Shown in pieces: positions 17,110 to 25,497 of a stretch of DNA of 64,000 nucleotides. This stretch comes from Streptomyces cyaneochromogenes (GTDB lineage Bacteria; Actinomycetota; Actinomycetes; Streptomycetales; Streptomycetaceae). Location: contig NZ_CP034539.1 of NCBI RefSeq assembly GCF_003963535.1, forward strand, positions 2,108,001-2,172,000, given 5' to 3'. Below the pieces are notes generated by a model that was given only the letters and a program-made list of their open reading frames with translations, had not been told where the DNA came from and searched no databases. The position numbers were made by a program, and so were the translations under genes. Each line of letters opens with the position of its first letter. The stretch's first letter is position 1.

Positions 17110-18093
17110 TCAGGCGGGCACCAAGATCACGTCGTACGTCGTCTGCGGCGTCGGCGTCGTCGTGAAGCGCGCGTTGGGCAGGTAGAGCCGGCCCTTGTAC
17201 GCGGCCACGGTGGTCGGCACGTCGAAGAGCGGGTCGGTGACACGGCGCTGGAAGACGCCGCTGCGGCCGTCCGCGGCGAGCCTGAACACGTCGATCGCGT
17301 TCTGCCGGTTCTGGACGACGTACAGCGTCCGCCCGCTCAGCAGCAGCCCGTCGCCGTTGGTGAGCGGGGCCGCGTCGCCGAGGTCGACGAGCCGGGTGAC
17401 GCCGGTGCGCGGGTTCACGCGGTGCAGACCGCCGACCCCGGACTGCACGACGAGGAGCGCCGAGCCGTCGGGGGTGGCCGTGATGCCGTTGGCGTTGACG
17501 ACCTCGCCGGAGACCTGGCTCCAGTCGCCGCTCAGGGTGATCCTCACGACGTCGTCCGCGTCCGGCAGTTCGCCGTGCCGGCCGAGCGGCAGGGCGTACA
17601 GCGCGGGCTGGAAGGAGTCGGTGAACCAGGCCGTGCGCGGGGTCAGGAACACGTCGTTGGCGAAGGTCGGGGTCGCCGTGGTGAGGACGTACGAGGCGAG
17701 GACCTCGCCGGTGCGGGCGTCCACGACCCGGGCGCCCTGACCGCGTCCGGCGACGAACAGGCGTCCCTGGTGGTCGAGTTTGAGGCCGACCGAGGGTGTG
17801 CCGGGCCCGGCCGAGATGATGCCGCCCGCGCCGGTGCGCAGGTCCGCGCGGTAGATCGAGCCGTCGCCGAGCGAGCCGAGGTAGGCGTACGGTCCGCCGC
17901 CGATGGTGATGCCCTCCGGGCGGAAGCCGTTCGGGAGGTGGATCACGGTCGGCTGGGTCTTCTCGGTCACCGCCGCCGCGGCGGCGGAGGTGCCGGCGGA
18001 CCCGGCGAGCACGGCGCCGGCGGTGGCGGCACCGGCCGCGAGGAGTCTGCGGCGGGTGAGGTGAGGTGCGAAGGAGCGGTGTTCGGGGGCCAC
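17110..18093 (-). CDS. Tat-exported beta-propeller protein (SMP-30/NHL-like)
   Basis: Secreted protein of 327 residues. The N-terminus has a twin-arginine signal (HLTRRRLLAAGAA, then a long Ala/Gly-rich hydrophobic stretch ending around AAAAAV). The rest shows repeated blade-like patterns such as GFRPEGITIGGGPYAYLGSLGDG, LKLDHQGRLFVAGRG, NGITATPDGSALLVVQS and NGDGLLLSGRTLYVVQN. These are typical of gluconolactonase/strictosidine-synthase-like six-bladed propellers. Start is GTG 18093, with GGAAGGA seven bases upstream; longer readings lack a ribosome site and would bury the Tat signal. The substrate is unknown and no catalytic assignment is safe. Confidence 0.82.
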   Translation of the reverse strand: MAPEHRSFAPHLTRRRLLAAGAATAGAVLAGSAGTSAAAAAVTEKTQPTVIHLPNGFRPEGITIGGGPYAYLGSLGDGSIYRADLRTGAGGIISAGPGTPSVGLKLDHQGRLFVAGRGQGARVVDARTGEVLASYVLTTATPTFANDVFLTPRTAWFTDSFQPALYALPLGRHGELPDADDVVRITLSGDWSQVSGEVVNANGITATPDGSALLVVQSGVGGLHRVNPRTGVTRLVDLGDAAPLTNGDGLLLSGRTLYVVQNRQNAIDVFRLAADGRSGVFQRRVTDPLFDVPTTVAAYKGRLYLPNARFTTTPTPQTTYDVILVPA

Positions 18094-18405
18094 TGTGCGT
18101 CCTTCCGCGAACGGGGACCGCCCGTCGGCTGGTCCAACGGTCAACTGTCTCCTCCACCCCATCACATGCCGGCCGTCTCCGCAGCAGCGGACAGCCCCTC
18201 GACAGCGACTGGACAGCATCCGGCCCGATTATGGCGTGACATCTCTTTCAGGCCGGATTGCACACGTTGCCCAATTCAACTTGATTTCAAACCGAGTTGG
18301 CGAAAGCGGTCTGGACGGACGGGGCCGCGCGTGCTTGGTTGTCCACCGAAGGCGCGCCGCACCACCCGCACTTGGTACCCGCAGGACCGAAGGGAGCGGC
18401 AGACG
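18094..18405. other. Divergent intergenic region without a recognisable gene
   Basis: 312 bases between the Tat-exported propeller gene and the subtilase gene. The middle (about 18225-18300) is clearly more AT-rich than its surroundings, with CCCAATTCAACTTGATTTCAA and nearby GAGTTGG giving a weak imperfect dyad (CAACT...AGTTG). This is probably where the divergent promoters lie. I see no small ORF with a ribosome site and no RNA gene here. Confidence 0.4.
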
Positions 18406-20127
18406 ATGACCGACCAGGCACAACCGGCGCAGGGCCCGGGAGCGTCCGGGCCGGGGCCCGACGGAGCGGGATTCACCTATCGAGGAGCCGAGCGGGAACT
18501 GATCGTCGTCGCCCGCCCCGAGGCTCGGCTGCGCGCCCAGACCGAGGGCGTGCGGTCGGTGGCGGGCGCCGACGTCTCGGCCCTCAACATGTTCCTCAGT
18601 GACGAACAACTTGCGCTGGAGCCGCTGTTCGGCAGCGAGGAGCGACTCCAGCAGGCCGCCGGCACGGACGACGTGCCCGACCTCGCGCTCTTCTACCGGG
18701 TGCGCGGCGGGGAACGCCGTGCCGAGGAGCTCAGGGCACGCATCGCCGCGCTGCCGGGGATCGACACGGCATATGTGAAGCCGGGCGCGGTTCCCGCCTC
18801 GATCGGGCAGGTCGGGGAGGGCGGGCGCCTGAAGGAGGGCGCGCCCGTCACGCCCGACTACAGCGGCCGGCAGGGCTATCTGCGGCCCGCGCCCGAGGGC
18901 GTCGACGCCCACTGGGCCTGGCAGCGGCCCGGCGGCGCCGGTCAGGGCGTGACCGTGATCGACGTGGAGGGCTCCTGGCAGCTGGGCCATGAGGACCTGG
19001 CCGCCAAGCTGGCCGGCGTCGTCGTCGGCACCCCGCTGACCGACCTCGCCTGGCGCAACCACGGCACCGCCGTGATCGGCGTGATCGGCGGCGACCGCAA
19101 CGAGTACGGCGTCACCGGCATCGTGCCGGAGACGGTGACCGCGGCCGCCTCCTTCCAGGGCATCGGCACGGCGGCCGCGATCCACGCGGCGGCCGACCGG
19201 CTGAGCCCCGGCGACATCGTGCTGATCGAACTCCACCGCCCGGGACCCCGGTTCGAGTACGCCGAGCGCGACGACCAGCGCGGCTACATCCCGCTCGAAT
19301 GGTGGCCGGACGACCTGGCCGCCGTCCGCTACGCCACCGCCAGGGGCATCCTCGTGGTGGCGGCCGCGGGCAACGGCGCCGAGTCGCTCGACGACGCCGT
19401 CTACGAGCGGCGCCCGGACGGGTTCCCCGAGTCGTGGCGCAACCCGTTCAACCCGTCCAACCCGTCCTCCGACGCCGTCCTGGTCGGCGCGGGCGCCCCG
19501 CCGCCCGGCACGCACGGCCGCGACCACGGCCCCGACCGCTCACGGCTGGCGTTCTCCAACTACGGCGCCCGGGTGGACGCGCAGGGCTGGGGGCGCGAGG
19601 TGACGACGACCGGCGGCTTCTGGGACAAGCCCGGCGACCTGCAGGGCGGGCCCGAGGAGATCGCCTGGTACACCGACACGTTCTCGGGGACGTCCTCCGC
19701 CTCCCCCGTGGTGGTCGGCGCGCTGGCGGCGCTGCAGGGCATGCTCAAGGCCGCCGGCCAGCAGCCGATGTCCGCCGAGCGGGCGCGTGCGGTGCTGCGG
19801 GCGACGGGTTCCCCGCAGCAGGACGCGCCGGGCCGCCCCGCCTCCCAGCGGATCGGCAACCGGCCCGACATCAAGGCGGCGGTCACGTATCTGGTGCCGC
19901 AGGCGGTCGGCTCGGGCAAGGCCGAGCGGTACTGGGACGAGTTGCTGCCGTATCCGCGTGAACTTCCGCCCAGGCTCCGGCTGTTCGTGGCCGGCGACTG
20001 GCGGAACCTCAATCATCCGTCCCCCGAGATCCGCCAGGCGGTCCATACCGCCTTCGCGGGGGGACGGCCCGATGTCCGAGTGTGGTTCTCGGACGACGAG
20101 ATCGTCGGCCTGGTCATCACCGGCTGA
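18406..20127 (+). CDS. Subtilisin-family (S8) serine protease without signal peptide
   Basis: 573 residues. The subtilase catalytic triad is intact: D186 (VTVIDVEGSW), H219 (WRNHGTAVIG) and S430 (FSGTSSASP), with the oxyanion Asn in AAAGNG near 323. No signal peptide, Tat motif or transmembrane segment is seen, so it may act in the cytoplasm or leave by another route. The first ~150 residues form a separate domain, possibly a regulatory or inhibitory prodomain. The last ~55 residues (WRNLNHP...AVHTAFAGG...VRVWFSDD) closely resemble the C-terminus of the next gene's product, 35 bases downstream. ATG 18406 follows AGGGAG. Confidence 0.9.
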   Translation: MTDQAQPAQGPGASGPGPDGAGFTYRGAERELIVVARPEARLRAQTEGVRSVAGADVSALNMFLSDEQLALEPLFGSEERLQQAAGTDDVPDLALFYRVRGGERRAEELRARIAALPGIDTAYVKPGAVPASIGQVGEGGRLKEGAPVTPDYSGRQGYLRPAPEGVDAHWAWQRPGGAGQGVTVIDVEGSWQLGHEDLAAKLAGVVVGTPLTDLAWRNHGTAVIGVIGGDRNEYGVTGIVPETVTAAASFQGIGTAAAIHAAADRLSPGDIVLIELHRPGPRFEYAERDDQRGYIPLEWWPDDLAAVRYATARGILVVAAAGNGAESLDDAVYERRPDGFPESWRNPFNPSNPSSDAVLVGAGAPPPGTHGRDHGPDRSRLAFSNYGARVDAQGWGREVTTTGGFWDKPGDLQGGPEEIAWYTDTFSGTSSASPVVVGALAALQGMLKAAGQQPMSAERARAVLRATGSPQQDAPGRPASQRIGNRPDIKAAVTYLVPQAVGSGKAERYWDELLPYPRELPPRLRLFVAGDWRNLNHPSPEIRQAVHTAFAGGRPDVRVWFSDDEIVGLVITG

Positions 20128-20162
20128 CGCAGCCCATCACATCAAGGGAAGGTGACACCCGC

Positions 20163-20783
20163 ATGAGCACCACCCCGCAGATGAGTCACATGGGACAACA
20201 GCTTGGCCAGCAGTTCCCGAGCACGTCTCCGTACCAGCAGCAGCCGTTCGGGCAACAGCAGCCGTTCGGGCAACAGCAGGGTTACGGCCAGCAGCAGGGC
20301 TACGGCCAGCAGCAGCCGTACGGCATGGGCGGCTCGCTGGAGCAGCTCCAGCAGCTCGGCCAGCAGCAGCCGTTCCAGCAGCTGCTGCAGCAGCTCGGGC
20401 AGCAGGGGGTCCAGGGGCTCCAGCAGCTCGGCCAGCAGCAGGGCTACGGGCAACCGCAGCAGGTCGACCAGCAGCAACAGCAGGCCGAGCAGCAGGTGCT
20501 GCAGCTGATGCAGCAGCTCACGCAGGCCGCGGTCCAGTCCGCCGTCCAGCACGCCCTGCAGTCCGGTGCCGCGAACGGCTATATCGACATCGTCCAGCCG
20601 CTGCCCGGGCAGCCGTCGCAGATCTACCTGCGCATCAACAACGTGTTCCGGGTCTTCAACAACCCGAACGCGCAGACCCACGACCAGGTCCAGGAGGCCT
20701 TCGCGTTCGGCCACCAGGTCATCGGCGTGTGGGACTCCAGCCAGCCGCTGGTCCTGCGGAGCATCCACATCCGCAAGATCTGA
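20163..20783 (+). CDS. Gln-rich prion-like protein with C-terminal module shared with the subtilase
   Basis: 206 residues. Residues 10-125 are dominated by Gln with Gly, Tyr, Phe and Pro, including repeats of GQQQPF and GQQQGYG, a composition like prion-like or phase-separating domains. A QQxxLQQLxQQ region could form a coiled coil. The C-terminal ~60 residues are ordered and contain FRVFNNPNAQTHDQVQEAFAFG and IGVWDSS, matching the pattern at the end of the preceding protease. No signal peptide or membrane segment is present. The ribosome site GGAAGG precedes ATG 20163. Function is unknown. The gene pair suggests the protease and this protein are recruited to the same partner or assembly. Confidence 0.8.
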   Translation: MSTTPQMSHMGQQLGQQFPSTSPYQQQPFGQQQPFGQQQGYGQQQGYGQQQPYGMGGSLEQLQQLGQQQPFQQLLQQLGQQGVQGLQQLGQQQGYGQPQQVDQQQQQAEQQVLQLMQQLTQAAVQSAVQHALQSGAANGYIDIVQPLPGQPSQIYLRINNVFRVFNNPNAQTHDQVQEAFAFGHQVIGVWDSSQPLVLRSIHIRKI

Positions 20784-20800
20784 CCGGCCCGTGCAGCACG

Positions 20801-20842
20801 GCGCATGAAGCACCGCGCATGAAACACAGCACATGAACCAAA
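20801..20842 (+). repeat. Three 14-bp tandem repeats after the Gln-rich gene
   Basis: Units GCGCATGAAGCACC, GCGCATGAAACACA and GCACATGAACCAAA follow each other exactly at 20801, 20815 and 20829, ending at the terminator hairpin. They are non-coding in any convincing frame. They may be a replication-slippage product or a binding site. Confidence 0.7.
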
Positions 20843-20876
20843 GGGGTGCTTCCTCCCGCGGGGAGGAAGCACCCCT
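20842..20876. terminator. Terminator hairpin between the Gln-rich gene and mshC
   Basis: AGGGGTGCTTCCTCCC (20842-20857) and its perfect complement (20861-20876) form a 16-bp stem with a three-base loop, followed by CTCTCT on the plus strand. It separates two converging genes and can serve both. Confidence 0.85.
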
Positions 20877-20893
20877 CTCTCGGTCCCGGATCC

Positions 20894-22123
20894 CTACAGG
20901 GCCACGCCCAGCAGCGCGTCCACCGCCCGCGACACGACACCCGGGGCACCCGTGTCGGTGCCGCCCCGCTCCTCCTGCGCGGCGACCCAGCGGTCGACCG
21001 CGGCGAGCGCGGCCGGGGCGTCCAGGTCGTTCGCGAGGGCCTCGCGGATCTCCTCGACGAGCGCCTCCGCGGACGGCCCGTCGGGCCGGGAGACCCCGGC
21101 ACGCCAGCGGCCGAGGCGGGCGACGGCGTCCTCGAGCACCTGGTCGGTCCACTCCCAGTCGGCCCGGTAGTGGTGGGCGAGGAGCGCCAGCCGGATGGCG
21201 ACCGGGTCGACACCGTCGCGGCGCAGCTGGGACACGAAGACCAGGTTGCCCTTGGACTTGGACATCTTCTCGCCGTGCAGGGCGACCATGCCGGCGTGGA
21301 CGTAGGCCTTGGCCATGGGGAACTCGCCGGTCAGCACCTGGGCGTGCGAGGCGCCCATCTCGTGGTGCGGGAAGGCGAGGTCGGAGCCGCCGCCCTGGAC
21401 GTCGAAGCCCATGCCGAGGTGGTCGAGGGCGATGGCGACGCACTCGATGTGCCAGCCGGGCCGGCCACGCCCGAGCGAACCGCCGTCCCAGCTGGGCTCG
21501 CCGGGCCGCGCCGCCATCCACAGCATCGGGTCGAGCGGGTTCTTCTTGCCGGGACGATCCGGGTCGCCGCCCCGCTCGGCGGACAGCAGCCGCATGGCGG
21601 CGGCGTCGAGGCCGGAGACCTTGCCGAAGTTCGGGTCGGCCTCGACGGAGAAGTAGATGTCCCCGTCGAGCTCGTACGCGGCGCCGGCGTCCCTGAGGCG
21701 CTCGACCAGCGGGACGATCCCGGGTATGGCCTCCACCGCACCGATGTAGTGCTGCGGCGGCAGCATCCGCAGGGCGGTCATGTCCTCACGGAAGAGCGCC
21801 GTCTCCTTCTCGGCGAGGGCGACCCAGTCGATGTCGTCGCGCTCGGCCCGCTCCAGCAGGGGATCGTCGACGTCGGTCACGTTCTGGACGTAGTGAACCT
21901 GCCGCTTCGTGTCGAGCCACACGCGCTGAACCAGGTCGAACGCGTTGTAGGTCGCCGCGTGACCCATGTGGGTCGCGTCGTACGGCGTGATGCCGCAGAC
22001 ATAGATACGGGCGACGGGACCGGGGTCGAGGGTGACCAGAGCGCCGGTCGCGGTGTCGTGGATCCTCAGGTCGCGGCCCTGACCAGGCAGGGCGGGGACC
22101 TCAGAAGCGGGCCAGGCATACAT
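20894..22123 (-). CDS. mshC: Mycothiol ligase (cysteine:GlcN-Ins ligase)
   Basis: Ligates cysteine to 1-D-myo-inosityl-2-amino-2-deoxyglucopyranoside in an ATP-dependent step of mycothiol synthesis, the main thiol of actinobacteria. It is 409 residues, homologous to class I cysteinyl-tRNA synthetase. Motifs are [16 protein letters not shown] (contains the HIGH-like motif and zinc Cys), [18 protein letters not shown] (zinc/cysteine site) and KMSKSKGN (KMSKS). The start at 22123 gives the family N-terminus [14 protein letters not shown]. Reading further upstream adds about 64 unlikely residues. No clear ribosome site is visible, so a short leader is possible. Confidence 0.96.
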   Translation of the reverse strand: MYAWPASEVPALPGQGRDLRIHDTATGALVTLDPGPVARIYVCGITPYDATHMGHAATYNAFDLVQRVWLDTKRQVHYVQNVTDVDDPLLERAERDDIDWVALAEKETALFREDMTALRMLPPQHYIGAVEAIPGIVPLVERLRDAGAAYELDGDIYFSVEADPNFGKVSGLDAAAMRLLSAERGGDPDRPGKKNPLDPMLWMAARPGEPSWDGGSLGRGRPGWHIECVAIALDHLGMGFDVQGGGSDLAFPHHEMGASHAQVLTGEFPMAKAYVHAGMVALHGEKMSKSKGNLVFVSQLRRDGVDPVAIRLALLAHHYRADWEWTDQVLEDAVARLGRWRAGVSRPDGPSAEALVEEIREALANDLDAPAALAAVDRWVAAQEERGGTDTGAPGVVSRAVDALLGVAL

Positions 22124-22235
22124 GTCATGAGCGTAACCGGACGGATGTTCCGTACACGAACCGGAGCGGGTCGGATGGCCGGTAAGGCGTTCTTGCGCGT
22201 CACCGGCCATTGTGCTTCCCGACGCCGGCGCCCCG

Positions 22236-23054
22236 CTAGACGGGCGGCCAGGGAATGGCGGGCCACTCCCCGCTCGGTTCCGGATGCCTCCCGGAGGCCA
22301 GCAGCGCCTCGACACGCGCGCGTGTGGCCGCCACCTCCGCGGCGGTGATCAGCCCGGCCAGGCGTACGGCGAGCTCACCGCCCTCCTTCAGGCCCTCCCG
22401 CAGGGTGCCGAGCGCCTCGACCGCCTCGGCCGTCAGCGGCTCTCCCGCCCAGCCCCACAGCAGCGTCCGGAGCTTGTTCTCGACGTTGAACGTGACGCCG
22501 TGGTCGATGCCGAACAGCCGGCCGGCCTCGGTGGGCAGCAGGTGGCCGCCCTTGCGGTCGGCGTTGTTGATCACGGCGTCCAGGAGGGCGAGCCGCCGCA
22601 GCCGCTGGTCGTCGGCGTGCACGAGCAGGGCGGTCTTCCCGTCGCCGACCTCGGCGAGACCGATCGCCTTCCAGCCGGGGCCGGGTTCCTCACCGTCCAC
22701 CAGGGCGAGCAGTTCGGCCTCGGGCGCCGCCTCGATCCACAGCTGGACCATGCCCTCGCCGTACGGCCCGTCCCGCAGCACGGTCGGCGGGACGAGCCCC
22801 CAGCCGGTCGCCTCGGAGACCTCGTACGCGGCGACCTCGCGCTGTGCGAGCGTCCCGTCGGGAAAGTCCCACAGCGGCCGCTCACCGGCGACCGGCTTGT
22901 ACACGCAGGATGCCTCCCGGCCGTCGTACACGACCGTGCAGAACAGCGCCGCGTTGGACGCCTCGCGGATGCGCCCGCGCACGGTCAGCTCGCCCTCGGC
23001 GAGCAGCTGCACCGAGGTCACGCTCCGCGGCGGTATCCGTTCTGGCGCGGACAT
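22236..23054 (-). CDS. SCO1664-family protein, PI3/4-kinase-like fold
   Basis: 272 residues; conserved in actinobacteria beside mshC. The segment [18 protein letters not shown] followed by [11 protein letters not shown] looks like the catalytic loop (D..NxD) and metal-binding Asp of phosphatidylinositol 3/4-kinase-type folds. [13 protein letters not shown] supplies a candidate nucleotide-binding Lys. It may therefore be a small kinase or AMPylator-like enzyme, but no activity is known. ATG 23054 follows GGAAGGA. The gene starts 37 bases inside the DUF3090 gene, so the two are coupled. Confidence 0.87.
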   Translation of the reverse strand: MSAPERIPPRSVTSVQLLAEGELTVRGRIREASNAALFCTVVYDGREASCVYKPVAGERPLWDFPDGTLAQREVAAYEVSEATGWGLVPPTVLRDGPYGEGMVQLWIEAAPEAELLALVDGEEPGPGWKAIGLAEVGDGKTALLVHADDQRLRRLALLDAVINNADRKGGHLLPTEAGRLFGIDHGVTFNVENKLRTLLWGWAGEPLTAEAVEALGTLREGLKEGGELAVRLAGLITAAEVAATRARVEALLASGRHPEPSGEWPAIPWPPV

Positions 23055-23608
23055 ACATGTCCTTCCGGGTCGAGCGGGAGGCTGCACAGCGGACACGGCG
23101 GCCGCCCGGCGTTGACGACATCGAGGGCACGCTTGGCGAAGGCCCGCGCCTGCGCGCCGGTGAGCCGGACCCGCAGCATCGGGGGGCCGTTCTCCTCGTC
23201 CTGGAGCAGCCGCTCCTCGGCCTCGGCGAGGTCCTCCTCGGAGTCCGCGTCGAGTTCCACGAGGGCCTGCGCCTCGACGATCATGCGCTGCTCCTCGCCG
23301 TCCCAGGCGAGCGCCATGGTGCCGACGCGGAACTCCTCCTCGATGGGGGTGTCCAGCGGGCCGGTGTCGGAAATCTCGCTGGGCGCCATGGCCGGGACGG
23401 CGGCACTGCCGCCGCTGCGCCGGACGACCTCGTCGAGCAGCTCGTCCATGCGCTCGGCGAGGGCGGCGACCTGGGTCTTCTCCAGGGCCACGCTGGTCAC
23501 CCGGGCGCCTGCGGTGGCCTGGAGGAAGAACGTACGGCGTCCGGGTAGCCCGACCGTACCGGCCACGAAACGGTCCGGGGGGTCGTAGAGGAACACCTGA
23601 CGGGACAC
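23018..23608 (-). CDS. DUF3090-family protein with C-terminal zinc knuckle
   Basis: 196-residue conserved actinobacterial protein. It starts MSRQVFLYDPPDRFVAGTVG and is rich in acidic residues in the middle. It ends with [17 protein letters not shown], a Cys-x2-Cys...His-x-Cys arrangement that should bind zinc. It overlaps the following SCO1664-family gene by 37 bases, suggesting the products work together. The role is unknown. The neighbourhood (phosphatase, DUF3090, kinase-like protein, MshC) is conserved, which hints at a link with mycothiol or its regulation. Confidence 0.87.
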   Translation of the reverse strand: MSRQVFLYDPPDRFVAGTVGLPGRRTFFLQATAGARVTSVALEKTQVAALAERMDELLDEVVRRSGGSAAVPAMAPSEISDTGPLDTPIEEEFRVGTMALAWDGEEQRMIVEAQALVELDADSEEDLAEAEERLLQDEENGPPMLRVRLTGAQARAFAKRALDVVNAGRPPCPLCSLPLDPEGHVCPRQNGYRRGA

Positions 23609-23624
23609 GTCCTGTCTCCATTGG

Positions 23625-23675
23625 AATCGTGAGTACGGCGAAATCGTGGGTACGGCGAAATGCTGGGTACGGCGC
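23625..23675 (-). repeat. Three 17-bp tandem repeats upstream of the DUF3090 gene
   Basis: Units AATCGTGAGTACGGCGA, AATCGTGGGTACGGCGA and AATGCTGGGTACGGCGC begin at 23625, 23642 and 23659. They lie 16-67 bases upstream of the DUF3090 start codon on the opposite reading, exactly where promoter elements or regulator sites would be. GTACGGCG is invariant in all three. Confidence 0.75.
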
Positions 23676-23712
23676 TACTCCGACCGCTGCTTCACCCTAC
23701 TGCGCCCGACGA

Positions 23713-24399
23713 TCACGGTGCGCCCGCGCCGCCGCCGACCGTCGCGTCGCCGGTCGGCGGTTCCTCGCGCGGGGCGAGCGACGCGAAGTCCCCGGTGTCA
23801 CCGAGGCGTACGAGGAACGGCCTCAGGCGTGTGTAACGGATCACGGTGATGGAACACGGTTCAACGGAAATCCTCTGGAAGAGGTCGAGATGAAGACCGA
23901 GGGCGTCCGCGACGAGGGACTTGATGATGTCGCCGTGCGAGCACATGAGGTACACGGCGTCGGCGCCGTGATCGCGCTCCACGCGCGCGTTCCACTCGCG
24001 TACGGCCTCGGCGGCCCGGGTCTGCATCGCCCGCATCGACTCCCCGCCGGGGAACGCGGCCGCCGACGGATGCGCCTGGACCACCTCCATCAGCGGCTCG
24101 TCCTTGAGCTCGGCGAGCTTGCGGCCGGACCAGTCGCCGTAGTGGCACTCCCCGATCCGTTCGTCGGTGTGCGCGGTGAGTCCGGGGCGGGCGTCCAGCA
24201 GCGGTCGGATCGTCTCCTGGCAGCGCTGCAGGGGGCTCGTGACGACCTCGGAGATCGGCAGCTCGGCGAGCCGGCCGGGCAGTGCGGCGGCCTGTGCGGC
24301 CCCGCGCTCGTCGAGGGCGACGCCGGGTGTCCACCCGGCGAGCAGTCCCTCGGTGTTGGCGGTGGAACGTCCGTGCCGGACCAGGATCAGCGTGGGCAT
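23713..24399 (-). CDS. Histidine phosphatase (phosphoglycerate mutase-like, MSMEG_4193 type)
   Basis: 228 residues. The catalytic motif LVRHGRSTANTEG has the phosphorylated His at residue 9. The supporting residues are R58-like SPLQRCQET, E83-like GECHYGDWSG and the late SHGDIIKSLVAD. The last ~25 residues are Gly/Ala/Pro-rich. It belongs to the subfamily conserved near mshC, DUF3090 and SCO1664-family genes; its substrate is unknown. It is transcribed leftward as the likely first gene of that cluster and diverges from corA. Confidence 0.9.
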   Translation of the reverse strand: MPTLILVRHGRSTANTEGLLAGWTPGVALDERGAAQAAALPGRLAELPISEVVTSPLQRCQETIRPLLDARPGLTAHTDERIGECHYGDWSGRKLAELKDEPLMEVVQAHPSAAAFPGGESMRAMQTRAAEAVREWNARVERDHGADAVYLMCSHGDIIKSLVADALGLHLDLFQRISVEPCSITVIRYTRLRPFLVRLGDTGDFASLAPREEPPTGDATVGGGAGAP

Positions 24400-24461
24400 G
24401 CGGCCCAGCGTAGGCGTACGACGGGGTGCGCTCGGGGCCGGGCGGCGGGAGAATACGCTCC

Positions 24462-25460
24462 GTGATCGTCGACTGCGCCATCTATCGCGACGGGCGCCGG
24501 ACGCAGGGGCCGGACGACTTCTCCGACGCCCTCGATCTGTGCCGTCTGCAGAACGACGCGTTCGTCTGGATCGGCCTGTACGAGCCCACCGAGAAGGAGT
24601 TCGACCGGGTCACCGAGGAGTTCGGGCTGCACCCGCTGGCCGTGGAGGACGCCCTGAAGGCGCACCAGCGGCCCAAGCTGGAGGTGTACGACGACTCGCT
24701 CTTCATGGTCCTCAAGCCGGTCGGCTACGAGCCGAAGAGCGACATCGTCTCCGCCGGCGAGGTCATGGTCTTCATCGGCGACTCGTTCGTGGTGACCGTC
24801 CGGCACGGCGAGGAAGCGCCGCTCGGGGCGGTGCGGCGCCGGCTGGAGCACGAGCCCGAGATGCTCCGGCACGGCCCTACGGCGGTGCTGTACACGATCG
24901 CCGACGCCGTGGTCGACCACTACGTGGACGTGGCCGACGAGTTGGGCACCGACCTGGAGGAGCTGGAGGCGGACGTGTTCTCGCCGATCGGCGGCAGCTC
25001 CCGGCACACGGCGTCCCGCATCTACGCCTTCAAACGGCAGATCCTGGAGTTCCGCCGGGCCACCGGGCCGCTGGCGCAGCCGCTGACCCGGCTCGCGGGC
25101 ACGGGCCTGTTCGGTGTGCGCGTGCCCTTCGTGCACGAGAAGGCGCAGCCCTTCTTCCGCGACGTGAGCGACCACCTCACGCGCGTGAACGAGGCGGTGG
25201 AGGGCCTGGACCGGCTGGTCTCCGACATCCTCGCGGCGCATCTGGCGCAGATGAGCGTGCGGCAGAACGACGACGTGCGGAAGATCTCGGCGTGGGCGGC
25301 CATGGCCGCGATCCCCACGATGATCGCGGGGATCTACGGGATGAACTTCGAGCACATGCCGGAGCTGCGCTGGGCCTGGTCGTATCCCCTGCTGATCGCG
25401 GGCATGGCCGCCGTCGAGGTGCTGCTGTACCGGTTGTTCAAGAGCCGGGGTTGGCTGTAG
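24462..25460 (+). CDS. corA: CorA-family magnesium/cobalt transporter
   Basis: Homopentameric Mg2+ channel in the cell membrane. It is 332 residues from GTG 24462. A large N-terminal cytoplasmic domain (FVWIGLYEPTEKEF, LAVEDALKAHQRPKL) is followed by a long stalk helix and two C-terminal transmembrane helices. The signature GMN at about residues 293-295 sits between them and the second helix ends FKSRGWL. An in-frame GTG at 24426 would add 12 residues; neither start has an ideal ribosome site. It is divergent from the histidine phosphatase. Confidence 0.93.
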   Translation: MIVDCAIYRDGRRTQGPDDFSDALDLCRLQNDAFVWIGLYEPTEKEFDRVTEEFGLHPLAVEDALKAHQRPKLEVYDDSLFMVLKPVGYEPKSDIVSAGEVMVFIGDSFVVTVRHGEEAPLGAVRRRLEHEPEMLRHGPTAVLYTIADAVVDHYVDVADELGTDLEELEADVFSPIGGSSRHTASRIYAFKRQILEFRRATGPLAQPLTRLAGTGLFGVRVPFVHEKAQPFFRDVSDHLTRVNEAVEGLDRLVSDILAAHLAQMSVRQNDDVRKISAWAAMAAIPTMIAGIYGMNFEHMPELRWAWSYPLLIAGMAAVEVLLYRLFKSRGWL

Positions 25461-25497
25461 GGGCCCGTGGTGTCGCGGGGGCTCGTCGCAGGTGTCG

